Origin: Syngnathus acus
Lineage: Eukaryota > Chordata > Actinopteri > Syngnathiformes > Syngnathidae
Direction of reading: 5' to 3'
DNA length: 64,000 bases
Assembly (NCBI RefSeq): GCF_901709675.1
Contig: NC_051099.1
Coordinates: forward strand, 2,666,001 to 2,730,000
Made by a program: the position numbers and the translations under genes. Below, one piece after another: positions 12,046 to 30,755 of this stretch. The first letter of the stretch is position 1. The number at the start of each line of letters is the position of its first letter. Below the pieces are notes generated by a model, which saw only the letters and a list, made by a program, of their open reading frames with translations, did not search any database and was not told the DNA's origin.

Positions 12046-12055
12046 GCGCATGCGC
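12046..12055. promoter_or_regulatory. palindromic NRF1 site, likely c5orf24 promoter
   Basis: GCGCATGCGC is a perfect match to the NRF1 palindrome. It lies in a local GC-rich patch about 1.4 kb upstream of the c5orf24 coding exon in transcript direction, which fits a promoter before a 5' UTR intron. Motif seen; function inferred. Confidence 0.5.
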
Positions 12056-12398
12056 ACAAAGGAGACCCTCGGAAGAAGTCTCTCTCGCGTCCCCGCCCCC
12101 TCCTCCTTCCCCACTGTTGATGTCGATTTGTTGACCCATGAATGTCCATTTTTATACGCCAAATATTAACATTTACAAACACTAATCGCCCCAAAACAAA
12201 CCATTTTGTTCGCCTGCTACCCCGTGTTAATCTATTTCTATTGCAAAGCGACTTTGGAACGCCTACATCAACCCCAGTGTACCCCACCACTTATAAATAA
12301 TATACAAAGTAGACTCTTAAATAATGTAAAATGCAGTCTGCATTGCAGCCCCATATATTAATACAAATGAAAAAAACATGAGGTCCTCACCAACACGA

Positions 12399-12404
12399 TT
12401 TATT
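12399..12404 (-). terminator. polyadenylation signal AATAAA, ddx46
   Basis: Plus-strand TTTATT, about 215 nt past the ddx46 stop in transcript direction, in AT-rich sequence. Confidence 0.5.
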
Positions 12405-12615
12405 TAAGGGGGTTTAAAAAAAAATGGATTGCTTTTTTTTTTTTTTATACAAAGATGAAACTCGGAAAAATTGCGCAAGGGTTCAGTGATGACGTTGATT
12501 TGCAGCTAGGAGCTACATATATTTATACAAAACAAAAACATTGAAAACCCGTGAAAATGTAGGAAGCGTTTTTTTAAAAACAAAAAAATATTCTTTGATG
12601 ACAAGTCTCCTTTCT

Positions 12616-18573
<5,958 letters not shown>

Positions 18574-19501
18574 GGTGACGGCACGCAGTTGAGTCGTAAA
18601 ACAAGTGGTCAATTAATCCTTGACGTCGGTGCAGCGCTTTCACGGGGGCTGGCGGGCTGCTTCCGTTCAAGTCTGCTACGTCACTAACGTGCGACACATG
18701 CCGTGAAACTGTGGCGCCCAAACTACATTGCGCCACCAAGAGGTGGGAGGTACTCATCATTTTTATCTCACTAAATAACTGGACAAACATTTAATACTCT
18801 TGAATAAATATGTAAATCATTATAATTACAGTACAATATGCGCCCTTTTCCATTGGTATATATAGGCTAATGTCAAACTGAGCAAGGCATTGTTTCATGT
18901 TTCACGGAATAAATATCAGGAAAAGAAACAATTTTCCAAGGACTCAATGTTGTTCTCCCGCATTTAAATGACAAGTTTGAATTTAGTGTTATAAGTTGAA
19001 TGTCGCTAAGTAAAAGAAGACATGACAGACTGGTTGTATTCATTTGACTGTTTTAATGTTTTTATAATGTCAACACTGAATTAGTTCACATGTACATATT
19101 TGCAATATGTATTTTCAAGGGCAAAATGCGATACGAATGATACCAGATTGGTCTGGAGGTGATACACACGTTGTTTACATCTGAAAAACTGTCACAATAA
19201 TAAATTAAAAAAAGAGGCATTAGCGAGTATGTAGAAATCGCGTAAGGCGGACGTGGAACACTAAAGCGGAGAGTATACTGGTATCTTGACCTACGAGTTT
19301 AATTCCAACTGAAGCTAAGTTGATGACTCAATTTTCTGAAATCAATGTACCTCATTAAAATACCATGACGGTGGACTTGTAATTCTTGAAAAATCTCAAA
19401 TCCTTCCAAAATGACACAGGCAACATTACTATTAGGGTAATAATTTTGTGTCCGCGTTTGACCGTCCTCTTTAATAAAGTGCATCGGGGGAATTGGCTCG
19501 C
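18574..19501. other. ddx46 promoter and camlg 3' flank
   Basis: The start of ddx46 is preceded by a CpG-containing stretch (18574-18760) with a CRE-like TACGTCA near 18678. The remainder (18760-19500) is AT-rich and should hold the camlg 3' UTR; a possible minus-strand ATTAAA signal is at 19298-19303. No further gene seen. Confidence 0.5.
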
Positions 19502-21096
19502 TCACTGTGCCGTTGCCGCCGCAGGAGGAGCCCCCCCGCCCTGGTCGCCGGCCTCAGAGCCAACGAGGAGCAGGACCTGATGCGACAGAATGAAGGTGAA
19601 GAAGTAGGCGCAGAGGTCGGCAAAGACGTCGCCCATGCGCCGGTACGTGTCCATGGAGCGGTTGATGACTTCGCCGGGGATGCCCGACAGCAGCAGAGCG
19701 GTGGTGAGCACCGTGGTCTGCGTCTTCTTCTCCACCTACAATCACAGCGATCAACATTGTCCAAAAATATTGTTAAGCTAATCTTGCACTCGACAAATAA
19801 AACAATTATTTAATTAAAATGAAGCATTTTTTTCATTAAAAAAAAAAAATAAAATGTAAATAAGAAATTTAATTAAAAACAAAGTCAAAATTAACTAAAA
19901 TGAAAAACCCCAAGCAATTCTAACCCAAGCAGCTTGATCTCGAGTATGGAAACTCACCTTGGGAAAGTATTTGGACAAGCCCATGAAGGCCAATTCCAGC
20001 GTCAGAAATGGAGCAAATATCGACTAGAATCACAAAAGCCCAAACAGAGCGTCACCTTGCTGTCAAAACATCTCAAAATAAATGCGACTTCTGCTGACTC
20101 ACCAGATACTTGCAGACAAACACTCGGACGAAAATGGCGAGGAGGACGCTGCAGACCAGCCTGAAAACGGCGAAGGGGTCAAACTCTTCGCTGTCAGCTT
20201 CACTGTTCTGCGACGGCTTCTCACTGGCCATCAGGCCCCTAAGCTTAAGGGCATCGTCAAAGCGGGAGAAGTACTGCTGGAGGCCGCTGGGGTCGTCCCC
20301 TGCCGCCATCTCCGCCTTGGGCCTCTGCCGGACGCCTCGGAGGTGGCTGTCTACCAGCGCGGCGTCGCCCGGCAGGGGCGAATCCCTCCTCTCCGGGGTG
20401 GCGCCACGAGACAGGCTGGCTGACTCCGCCAGGAAGGGGGAGGGTCTTTGGGACGGCTGGGAGGACGCCCACGCCTCCGTGCGGTCCAAATCCAGGTGGA
20501 AGCGGGGTTCAGGGCGACGCAGGGGTGACCCTCCTGGGTATGTATATGTGATGACAACCAATATGTGGGGGAGAAAAAAAAAGTGTGGGTTTTTTTTCAT
20601 TGTGATGTGCATGACTTGGCCACTGGAGACAGTATAACATAAACGTAGACACGAAGAAACGAAGAAGAGTCACCGCAGATGAAAAAATATATAAGTACTG
20701 TACTGTGCTTTCTAAATGTGCTGCTCTATTGTTGTGGTTCCTTAAAGATTGATGAAGCCGCAATTAAAAAATACAAACCAAGAAGTACCAATCGTTAATT
20801 ATAGAGGTGGTTTTACAGAATTCGCCCTCAGGCCTGATGTCCCTTTGTGACGTCATGTTGATGGGAGAGCAAATCCAGCGTCAGTTCGTGTTCAGAAATC
20901 TGTCCAAAGGCAGGCTGTTAATCAACGTACCGTTACTGTCAGCCTCATTCTTGGTGTAGCCTACGATTCTGTTCATCCTGTCCTCTGAATTCATGAGTAG
21001 CTTCCTTCTGCGGATCTCCGCTCGCCTCTGTGTCGCTGACAGCGACGAGCCCGCCGTCGTCGTTTTATTGTCAGCGGCGGCTTCAGCAGGCTCCAT
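19502..21096 (-). CDS. camlg: calcium signal-modulating cyclophilin ligand (CAML, GET2-like), complete, 4 exons
   Basis: ER membrane subunit that, with WRB/GET1, receives tail-anchored proteins from the ATPase TRC40/GET3 and inserts them. Exons: 21096-20931, 20533-20103, 20023-19958, 19735-19502; 897 nt, 298 residues (human 296). The cytosolic N-terminus carries the basic GET3-binding motif [21 protein letters not shown] (residues about 20-40). Exon 2 is Pro/Ser-rich and ends with [13 protein letters not shown]. Three hydrophobic segments follow: [36 protein letters not shown] and [14 protein letters not shown] with [17 protein letters not shown]. The conserved [19 protein letters not shown] is present. 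The tail after the last helix is Gly/Ala-rich ([12 protein letters not shown]) and differs from human. All exon phases agree. Flanked by ddx46 and sec24a as in human. Confidence 0.93.
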
Positions 21097-21242
21097 GTTT
21101 TCAAAAGAATAAGCACGCGTCAACCAATACAGAATTAAGCACTGAAAAATATCAAAATTGTGGCAATAAGTCGTTGGCCTGGACACGGCCGATAATTATC
21201 ACGCGCAACACTGAATGATCCGCCGCTGGTGTCGCGCGGTGA

Positions 21243-21250
21243 TGACGTCA
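21243..21250. promoter_or_regulatory. CRE palindrome in the camlg promoter
   Basis: TGACGTCA within TGATGACGTCAT, 147 bp upstream of the camlg ATG in transcript direction, followed by a TATA-like TTTATATAG at about 21251-21259. ATF/CREB sites close to the start are common in ER-function genes. Motif seen; use inferred. Confidence 0.5.
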
Positions 21251-21259
21251 TTTATATAG

Positions 21260-22306
21260 TACGCAGAAGGCGAGCGATATTTTCTTCATTTCCGTCTAGT
21301 TGTATATTTTAAGATCAATATCACCTGGCAATACAGGAGTGCGACTTGTAAGCATGGTATTCTTTATTAATAATTTTGAGACAATTTTGACCTAATCGTC
21401 TGTTTTCTAAATACGTTTTTGTTTTTTTATAATACATCAATTACAAATGACCAAATCACACTTTTGGAAAAAGAAAAAAAAGGTGACTACTTTGGTCCAC
21501 GTTCTTCAGGCACAATCCCAAAAAACCCACTGCGTTTAAAAAGTCCCAAAGATTTTATTTCGTTGACAGTTCACCTGAATGGTCATACTAAAATTTTATT
21601 AGCATCTCTCCAAGATTGATATAATGCAGTATTTTCAATATACAAATCTCAATAAGCATGATTAAAAAAATCACAATGGCTTTTTGTGTTACGTCTTGTG
21701 TTAATAAACAATAAACAAAAAGATCCCACATCCTATTATATTAAAATAGTTGATATATATAGTCTGCGTTTTAACAGGAGGCGTGGTAGTAAAACTAGAG
21801 TTCCCATTCAAGGCAATTATTGAATTTTAATCACATTGGGAGGCTCATAAATTAATGGAGCAGAGGGAGCAAAAAAAAAAAAAAAAGCACATGAGGTTGC
21901 AACAACATTCAAGTGGGCGCCTGATGCCTTCTTCTGTCATTTGTTCAGTGACACACAGATGAAAATCCCCAAAAAGTGATAACTGTTGAAAATTCTTGAA
22001 ATAACAGTCAGACACCTCAGTTCACCTTAAACACACACACCCTCGCGCTAACACACACACACACACACACACTCAAACTTGCATACACGTGACGTATTTG
22101 AGAAAAGGGCTCTTTCTGTGCTTTTGCCATCAACGAGCTCACATCTGAGCCATACTTCAAACTTTGGACATTATTGTTCTATGAGAATAAACACTGATAC
22201 TTTCCATCTTTTACATACATATGTGTATGTGTGTTTATATATATTTTGAACCACCTTCGCGGCTAAATTCAAAGTGTCTTCCGCTCTTCACACATGCACA
22301 AACTGA
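21260..22306. other. intergenic: camlg 5' flank and sec24a 3' UTR
   Basis: AT-rich, with a CA microsatellite at 22051-22072 and an A tract near 21871. On the minus strand it should be the sec24a 3' UTR. No coding exon recognised. Confidence 0.6.
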
Positions 22307-25300
22307 TCATTTGGAGATCTGCTGCTGCAGGTGGAGCAGGAATTCGTAGTAGGACAGCGCCGACTCGGTGCGGTCTTCGATCAAGTTCTGCATCAATGCC
22401 ACTTTCAGCTGGCTCTCGTCCCTGGGAGCAGGCACAGGATGAGATTAGGGGGGGGGGGGGGGGGAAAAGGAAACGAGTAAATAACACACTTGCTCCTCGT
22501 AGACAACACGATGGCCGCATCCTACGTCTAACCGTTGCAACAAAAACACATCATTCCTGCCCACCTGACGACATGCAGCGAGGGGAAGAAGGGCCTTTGC
22601 TCCCTCAGCCACGCCACGAAGGCTCCGGTCCTCTGCGACTCGGCAGTGTCCAGCTCTGGCAGCAGATACTGGCAGAGGAAGAGCGTTGTTAGCATTGGGC
22701 TTGCAGATGAAAAGAAAACCAAGTGGGTCGAATCTTACCAGGTTGTCAGGCACAGCGGCGTAGTTGGGGACCCCGAGGACTTGCGTGAGGAAGTTGGGGT
22801 TGCAGTTGCGTCCGATCCACAGATACATGACCTGCGACGTGACGAGTTTGTAATGGGTTTTGAAATTAGAATGCTGTTATTTGTTTCAACGTCAATTATT
22901 TAACCTCCCGTTGGCTATTTTGACAAGGGCTGTTATGGTGTTTACATTTCCGGGTTTTTTAGCATTTTCCCCAGCAGGCTTTATTGAATGTATGCTTTCT
23001 GCTGGCTGCTTATCCGGCGGCGTGTTTGCAATACGCCGAGTTTATGAACTGATGGCACTGAAATTCATGTTTTTCCACTTGCCTATTTTGAAGTTGTATT
23101 CTCAAACTTAAATCATGAATTTAAACATCAGTGATTTTCTTGCGATTGCGCACCGTTCCAGCATCCATGAGGAAGGCCCCCTCCCTGCTCAGCTTTTCCA
23201 CGGACAGCTGCAGCACTCTGGGCTGAGGGACGGTCCGCTCGTTGACGTTCAACGCGCCCTGGGAGGGAAGGCGGCGACGTCACACAAGTACTCAGAAAGG
23301 GACCTGAGCCGGGTAAAAATATCCGTGGGGCGGCACGCGACGCCGTCCTCACCTCGTCGGTCAGATCGTCGAGTCGGTACAACGCGGGGTGGATCATCAG
23401 CATGGCGTAGGCTAGCGGCTGGTGCTTGAGATGACACATGGCAGCCACCCGGTCGTCCAGCCTGGTGCTGGTTCCCGTCCGGAACGCTTTCTGGAAGAAG
23501 TGAAAAATGGGGGTAAACATTCCGCAGTGAAGAACAAATAGAAAGTGAGCGCGGCTGACCTGCTTGAGCAGCGCGAGGATGTAGAGCGGGAAGAGTCGGA
23601 GGCAGGCTGGAGCGAGCAGGCCGGGCTGCTGGATGGTCAGCACCGACTGGCGGTACGACGACAGGGAGTCGATGGCGGCGTTGGTCATGGCGTCCCTGGC
23701 GTCGCTCAAGCTGGCCGTCACCGAGCGGTCCACGGCTGAAAGCAGAGCGCACCGTCGACATGGCGGCAAATGAGCAATTCGCAAGGACGGGCGCACGAGC
23801 GACCCTCACCCATGCACGCCAGCAGGCCGGCCATGGCTTGAACGTCGGCGCCGGCAAAGATGTCCGACAGCGACTGGACCACCGGGAGGCAGAGGGTGTG
23901 CACGCGGATCCTACGCTCTCCTGTTAGGAGCAGAACCAGAAAGGCATCACAACAAGAGCGCTTCTCGACCACGATGCCACCCAATTTCAGTGACAGCTCC
24001 AATCGGGTCGCTGCCTTGACTGCAAGCGTGTGTGTGGCGTGCACCTTTGCTGGAGGTGTAGAGGAGCGCAGCCTGGAAGGAGACCACCTGCATGTCGTCC
24101 AAGTTGTCCTCGATGGACATTTGCACGGCAAAGCCGGCGTCCGGGTTGACGTTGGGCAGCGATAGCAGGTCGGTGGAGCGCACAAAGAAATTGCCGTGGA
24201 ACGTGTGAATGGACAGACCTGCAGAAAGAAAGGGGGGGGGGGGGAAGTTGAGGCTTCAACCCACCATGGAGAGCACACGCTCTAAATCGGACAGAAATGG
24301 ATTTCAGCCAACAGTGGCCGGTACTTGCAATTGGCGTCGGGCGTACCTTTGGTGCAGCGGATCCTCATGACGGCCTCAAAGCCGATCTTCCTGGTCAGGT
24401 ATCTCTTCAGGTCCTTCTGGAAGCGCTCCACCTGGGCCGGGTTGTGTTGGTGGTGGTATGAGGGGAAGTAGTAGATGCTCCCGGCGGAGTAGCGCGCGAC
24501 GCAGCCTGCCAAAAGACGCAGAAAACAAGAAGCTCTCACTGCCTCGCCCGGCTGAAGATAGGTCACCTTGATCGTGACAAACGCGGCCTCACCGAGAGAC
24601 GCCAAGTCGCAGTACTGCGAGCTGAGCAGAAACAGGTCGACGGCCACTTGCTGCCCCGAGCAGTCCAGCGCCAGCTTCTTGTAGAAGTCCGTCGCCGGCG
24701 ATAGGTGCTGGATGTCCTGAGAGAAGAAGAAACGCCGGTGAGGACGCGACCGCCGTTTCGATTCGGAGCTGGAGCTGGCACCTTGGCAGACGCTCTTTGG
24801 TTGGGGTCCTCCCTGGACTGGAGCAGCCCCGCGCCCAGGTTGGGAAGCTGCGTCTGGAAGACGGACAGGCGGCCGCCAGTGGGCGACAGCAGCTTGAAGG
24901 CAGCCTGCAGGGCCGAGCCCAGCGCCGACTGGGTCTCCATGGTTTTCTCAAACATCGCCGGCAAGCTCTTCAGGAGATCCTGCACCAGCTGGAAGCAGAC
25001 GCAGTCACGTGACATTAGGCCCGTGCAGCTTTGGATACCGTTCGTTGCAGACATTGTGGTTCCGTGTTTTCAGCATATTTCTCACCTCTTTGCTCTCGTT
25101 GAGGTTGACTAAAAGGCTGTCAGGCGTGGGTAAAAAGATATCTGCGGGGAACACAAGCACAAAGTGTCAAAACACAAAAGCTCACCATTTGCGGCAAATG
25201 TCTCGAGTAAACCGAGGCGCGTACAAAAGTGTTGTAATGGCTTACAGAAGCCACAAGATGGCAGCAGCATCTTTTTAGACAAGGCTGCGATCAGACAACA

Positions 25301-28300
25301 CTCCTTGGTGACGCAAGATGACTTTAATTTGTTTTGGGACCATACTCGTCACTTCTCAGTCAACCGCAGCATTTTCTGAAGACAATTTCTGTCTAGAAGT
25401 GTTGCTGCACCGTTTTTGTTCAGTGGCCTTTGGATATGAAACGCATCACCTTCGATGTCTGACACGATGAGCATCTGAGGCTGGGAGAGTCCCTCCTGGA
25501 GGTTGTAGAAGTGGATGGTGCTGTCAAAGGTGATGAAGCCGATTTTTGTCCGCGAGTCTCCGGGGAGCCTTTACCACGCGTCGAAATAAAGGGGCTGTCA
25601 GTATGGGACCAAACGGAAGAACCGACGGCGCTCACATACGCGTTGATGTTGTCCAGCACCGACTGACAAAAGACCTTCAAGTAACCCGTCTCCACCGCAT
25701 TGTGGGACACGTCCAGGACAAAGAGGTACACGGCTGGCTGTGGCGGCCTCAGCTAATGGTGCAGATTGGAGGGAGAAGAGAAAGTAAAAAGAAAGAAAGA
25801 AATTCCAACTTGGGCCAACCAAAGACACCTACCATGTACTCTGCAGGAGCGATAAACTCAATGGTGGCATTCTGCACTTCGGGTCTTCTTTGTGGTTCCC
25901 CGTAGGATCGACTGACTGGATTATACATGAACTCCTCTGGAACTTCACACACACACACACACATGCACAAAGCTGAATGCACGCAAGCGATTGGGCAAGG
26001 TCATAAACGGAGCAGCAGGCTAGGAACGGGTTCATCCTACGACCAAAAATCAACACTCAAATGCAATTGATTTAGAATGAACCTTCACGAGGGGACCTAA
26101 AATTGAAATTGCTGTTGTTTTTTTCTTCTTACCATCATTGACCCTATAGCACATGTTGCACTTCCACCTCCTCTGGTCCAGGAAGGACACGAAGGGGTTG
26201 ATGTAGGTTCTGCAGGAGCGACACCTGACGATGGCGCTGGACGTCACCACGGGCAGTTGCTATGAAAGGCAGGAAAGGAAAGCCAAAATGAGCTCAAATT
26301 GCACCCAGGGAATGGGTTCAAAGCTTTCCATGGGCTTTGGCCTTACCGAGAGGTCTTTGAAGGGGTGCAGCAGGAGGCCCAGGGGCATCTTGGCTTTGTT
26401 AAGCAAAGACTGCGTCTGAGGGATGCTGGTCAGCGTGCAGCGAAAGACCCTGGACACACGGACGCGAGACTCACGTAAGTCGCATGTAGCGGCAAAGATG
26501 CGATTGCGGGATGCCACGTTTGGATGGGCTCTGGTTCAACTTGGCATCGGGTGCTTGTAGGACTCTTACTCTGGACTGCAGTTGATCTTCTGCAGGTCTT
26601 GGGGCAAGCAAGGTGTGGGGGCGGGCACAGGGCCCGGCGGCAGCAAGTTGCGCTCCTGGAGCAGGTTGACCACTCGCAGGCTCTCAGGGGTGCCCGACTG
26701 CAGACTCATAGCTGCCAGGGACGGGCTGAGCTGGGCCGGGCCGGGCCCGGGAGGTGCCTGCCGGGAACGCCGCCGCCATTAACTTACCGATTGTAACATG
26801 CTGGTACTCATTGTTTTGGCTTAAAAAAAAAAAAGAGCCTTTGCGAAGCTAATACAATGTTTGTAGTCAAACTTGAGAATGCGTTTATTCATGCAAAGCG
26901 AATGTGTGACAAGCGGCAGAGCAGGTCAGGTCGGGTCGGTCCACAAACACTGAGACAATCTTCAACTTGATAATGCGTTTACTCTCGCTGACGGTGTGTG
27001 CAAAGCAAACGCATGACGAGCGGGACAGTGCGCTCTTGCGCAAACAGTCGGATTCACATTTGACACACGTGCGCAGATTAAAACCGACATAGAGAAGAAG
27101 ACAACAGAAAGGAGAAGACGAGCGGACACGCCCCCTCACCTGCCGAGGTGCTTGGACGTAAGGCTGAGTGGCGCTCTCGAGAGCCGGGTGCGTGTTCGGG
27201 GGGCCGGCGGCATGCTGGTACCCTGGTGGCAGGGAGGGGTAGTGGCCCAAGTGGCGGCCCGGCGGACCGTGCTGGGGTGGTCCGGCTGTGGGGGTGGGAT
27301 AAAGCAACGTGAGGAAAAAAATTGGTGACGTTGCGCGTCCGTCTTTTCCTGGACGTACCCGGTTTAGCATCCACGTGATTGGCGCCGATGCCGGATCCTG
27401 TTTTGAAAGACATTTGAACGCCACGAAGGTGAACGGTGTGAACCGGCAGCGACGAGATGGAACAAACCACAGAATGTATACAAAAAAAGATATCTCGGGG
27501 AAAGAATCTGCTCTCTCCAATGAGACATTAACGCAACTAAAAGGCCAAGCACAAAAAGGTCAACCAGCTTACCATCTGCCTTTGGGGGCGGAGGAGTGGC
27601 GTTGGCCATCGGGGGCGCCGCGGGTTTCATGGAGGTGGGCGGGCCCGCCGGAGGGGTCCCGTAGGGAGCTCTGCTCGGGTGGTATTGCTGTACGGCTGGC
27701 GGATTCATCGGCGGAGGAGCGGAGCCTTTTGGAAGAAGAGGCGAACTTAGTGACCACATGGATGAGCTCTTGCTTTGCAATAATTCATCCTAATAGTTGA
27801 ACTGACTGGAATGCCGCCACTAAAAAACCCAGAGGGGGCTTTTGCACGGCAGATTCAACGACTTCCGTTTGACCCAATTTTGTTATGACAAGGTTATTTT
27901 CTTGCTTTGCGAAAAGCAAAACGAAACGCAATTGAAAAGGGGCCTGGATTCCTGATCCAGATTTGTGTCGCACCGTGCCACTGAACTTTGAACAGAATCA
28001 AAGTGAACCGAGTGCAGGCTCGCGTCAACTTGTTGGAAGCGGCAGCGGAGGGAGGCCAAGGTCCGCCCTCCAACACATCAAGTCTGCAGATACTTTATCT
28101 GCCAGCAGTGACTTTCATTTCAAGTGGCAGACACGAATAAAGCAGATCAAGACGGGATTTGTCAAATTTGGACAAGCTCTCCAGCGACTCAAAGTTCACC
28201 AATCACATTACGTCATTTTTATTGACTTGGCTACAGGAGTGCCCTGTTGCTATCTTCCAGATGAATTTCTTTCCCCCTTGGGATGATTTCCCTTTGTGAT

Positions 28301-30755
28301 AGTGGAGGGCATTTTGATGATCTTACCTGGACCCGGCGGGCCGTACCCTTGTAGGCCGGTGGGGGGCCGCACGGCACTAAGGGACAAAGAAGCCGAAGGT
28401 GCCGAGCTGTAAGGCGCGGGGGGGCTCACGTGGTTGGGGGCCGGGCCCCGAGGTGGGGCGTTTGTGGCAGTGGGGGGTCCCGCGGGCGGAGGAGCCGAGT
28501 TGTACTGCCAGCCTGGGGCCGGCTGCTGATGATGTTGCGGGTTGGGGTAGTAGCCGCTAGAAGACACCGCAGGAGGAGGAGGGGTACTCATCGCGGGGGG
28601 CGGCCGGGGACCGGGGCTAGCGGACTGGGGAGGGGTGTGGGATGCGGGGCCGCCTAGAGGGGGTCGGGTGAGGTGAGGTTGGCCGGGCGAGACCGGATAG
28701 GACGCGGGAGGCGGGCCAGCTTGGTAGGAGCTGACTTGGGGGACGTGCTGGTACGGCGCCGAAGGATAGATGCCGGGGGCGGGGCCGGGGGGCGCTGTAG
28801 CCTTGGCTTGCATTGGGCTGTAGTTGTAGTTAGCTTGGTGCGTCAGCCCGTAATTGATGGCAGGGAGCTCTTGAACCCCGACGGGATTCTGCGACGGACC
28901 TGCAAAATGTTGACAACGTTATAGAAGGCGCAAAGCAGGAAGGGAATAGTATCAAAACCGCAAATGTCAAGACAAGGGCATGTCATGTGAGCAGAGTCCG
29001 CAAAACTGTGGCTACCGCTAATGCTAGTTCTGATGAACTCCACAAAGCGGACGAGAAAAGAGGAACAAATATGGCTTTTGCATTTCATTCTCTTTTTCTT
29101 ACATTCAATTTTAAGTAATAAAGAAAATATCACTGAAGAATTCTTCACTTTGTGTCAGGTCACTGCAACTAACACCTGCGGCAGTGTGACGCCACTTTTG
29201 ACGCATTTGTTGACTTTTACGTCTACGCTTCGCATGCACCCGAACCGAAACCCACTCGTCCCACCGGTCTTGCCGCCAGCGTTTGAATAATGCGAGCAAA
29301 CAGAGCGCACAAACCCATCAGTTTGGTTCTCACACAACCGATGAGACCCGATAGGCGACGATGAAGGCGCGGCGGCGAGGCATCCGTAATCACCTGTAAT
29401 CTGGTTACGTTAATCTTCGTGTTCTCTCGGTGGCTCATTGTGAGCCTTGTGCATATTGCTGACTCGCGTGATGGTTCAAATTTCACAGATACAAAAAGTC
29501 GCCTTTGCATATATAACTTCTCAAAAAATGTGGAGCGTTTTAATACCACACGGCCTGTGGTCTTTTTTTTTTTTTTTACCCCTGTTGATTAACCAAAATA
29601 AAAAGACCGCAAGTAACATGCATCGTAATTCCACCACCGCAGCGTTTCATGAAATGTTGCATGTTGCACCCTCGTGGAAAGGGATTAAGAGGAAAAAGCT
29701 CTCTTCTCAACAGCCTGGGGCTCAATTAACGAGGCGCCTAATCCGCTGAAAAGCATCTTCAAAAGTGTCCATTTAGAGCCTGTCTCATTTCAAATCAAGA
29801 ACATCTTTCAAGCGTCAAACGTGGTCGCGCCCAGCATGTCTCGGGAAATTCGGGTCCGTGTGATAACGAGAAGCTTCCTGTAGATGGCCACTTTGGATTT
29901 GAGATCTGCACAGCTTCTAAATTGAAGATAAAGATGAGGGGGCTTAATCTCTGCTTGTCGTGTCACTTGTGAAGGAGACCAATTTGAAGGATGTCGAACA
30001 AGTTTACATAGCGTGTGGTATAAAGTGAGCCTCCATTGTATAAAGTGCAACAAAAAAAACGAAGAAAAACACCCACTGACTGTCGGGAGTCAAGAAGCAC
30101 ATCTAAAATGAGTAAGCAACAGTAGATTCGTACAAAAGAGTCTAAAGTCTTCCTCTGGATCAAGTCCAATGTGCCACATTGACAGTGAGAAGTACCGCGA
30201 ATATTAAAAAGCTATATTGATATCGTAAAACTATCCCAACTGTCGCAATGACAAGGACGTGGATTTTGACCCACCATAATAATAATTAAAAAAAAAAAAA
30301 AACTTCCAGAAGCTTGAGAGCACATGACGAGGTTGTTCATGGAATCAAGAAGCGGTTGTTAACCCCAAGGGCCACCAGTGAAATGCTTTGAAACGCTCCT
30401 CAAGATGACAGAAGGCTCCTTTTTAAGCAAATTCAACACTCCGGCCCGAGCTTCCGTGGCCACTAATCAAAGTTAAACTCAAGGTGGAACGACGTCACAC
30501 ACAAGCGTTCATTTATAAAGTAGCAACAACTTTGTACAAAGTCATTTGAGTGTCTTGACAAACTTACGACGGTCTTTTGTCTCACACTTGTTCTAAAGTC
30601 GAGTCAGCAAGCTAACCGTTAGCAAGCGTTCACACGAGCGGACGAGTAAGCGCAGCTTCGTAGCTTTTATATCGGGTGACATTTGGTCTTGATACTTTAC
30701 CGTTGGCGTACGGCTGTCCCGTCCCGTTCTGGGGGTTGATGCCCGCCATTGACAT
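22307..30755 (-). CDS. sec24a: COPII coat cargo adaptor SEC24A, complete, 24 coding exons
   Basis: Cargo-binding subunit of the inner COPII coat; pairs with SEC23 on SAR1-GTP at ER exit sites. Coding exons: 30755-30701, 28899-28327, 27725-27573, 27397-27359, 27285-27140, 26806-26788, 26711-26570, 26449-26347, 26259-26133, 25942-25833, 25752-25640, 25568-25450, 25141-25086, 24988-24782, 24716-24593, 24505-24347, 24218-24045, 23920-23810, 23735-23560, 23490-23353, 23258-23154, 22831-22739, 22668-22565, 22421-22307; 3,261 nt, 1,086 residues. A Pro/Gly/Gln-rich N-terminus (about 1-330) is followed by the zinc finger [11 protein letters not shown]...CNMCYRV (about 423-448), the trunk ([18 protein letters not shown]), beta-sandwich, helical domain and gelsolin-like domain ([10 protein letters not shown]). 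It ends [19 protein letters not shown]. Start: first ATG of MSMAG; a second in-frame ATG lies two codons on. SEC24A rather than SEC24B is supported by its neighbours. Confidence 0.94.
22448..22464. repeat. G homopolymer in sec24a intron
   Basis: Run of 17 G in the intron before the last sec24a exon, about 26 bp from that exon. Likely prone to length error in sequencing. Confidence 0.85.
26788..26806 (-). other. sec24a: 19-nt micro-exon of sec24a
   Basis: Positions 26806-26788 give TAC CAG CAT GTT ACA ATC G, flanked by AG (26808-26807) and GTAAGT. Using the previous AG at the end of the T tract would put a stop codon in frame after three residues, while this acceptor keeps phase with both neighbours (RQ|YQHVTI|AMSLQ). 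Included in the coding chain on that ground. Confidence 0.55.

Noticed and set aside
26885-27520. 211-codon minus-strand frame extending past the sec24a Pro-rich exon
   Set aside because: Only 27140-27285 and 27359-27397 of this area fit splice sites and phase; the remainder is read-through intron.
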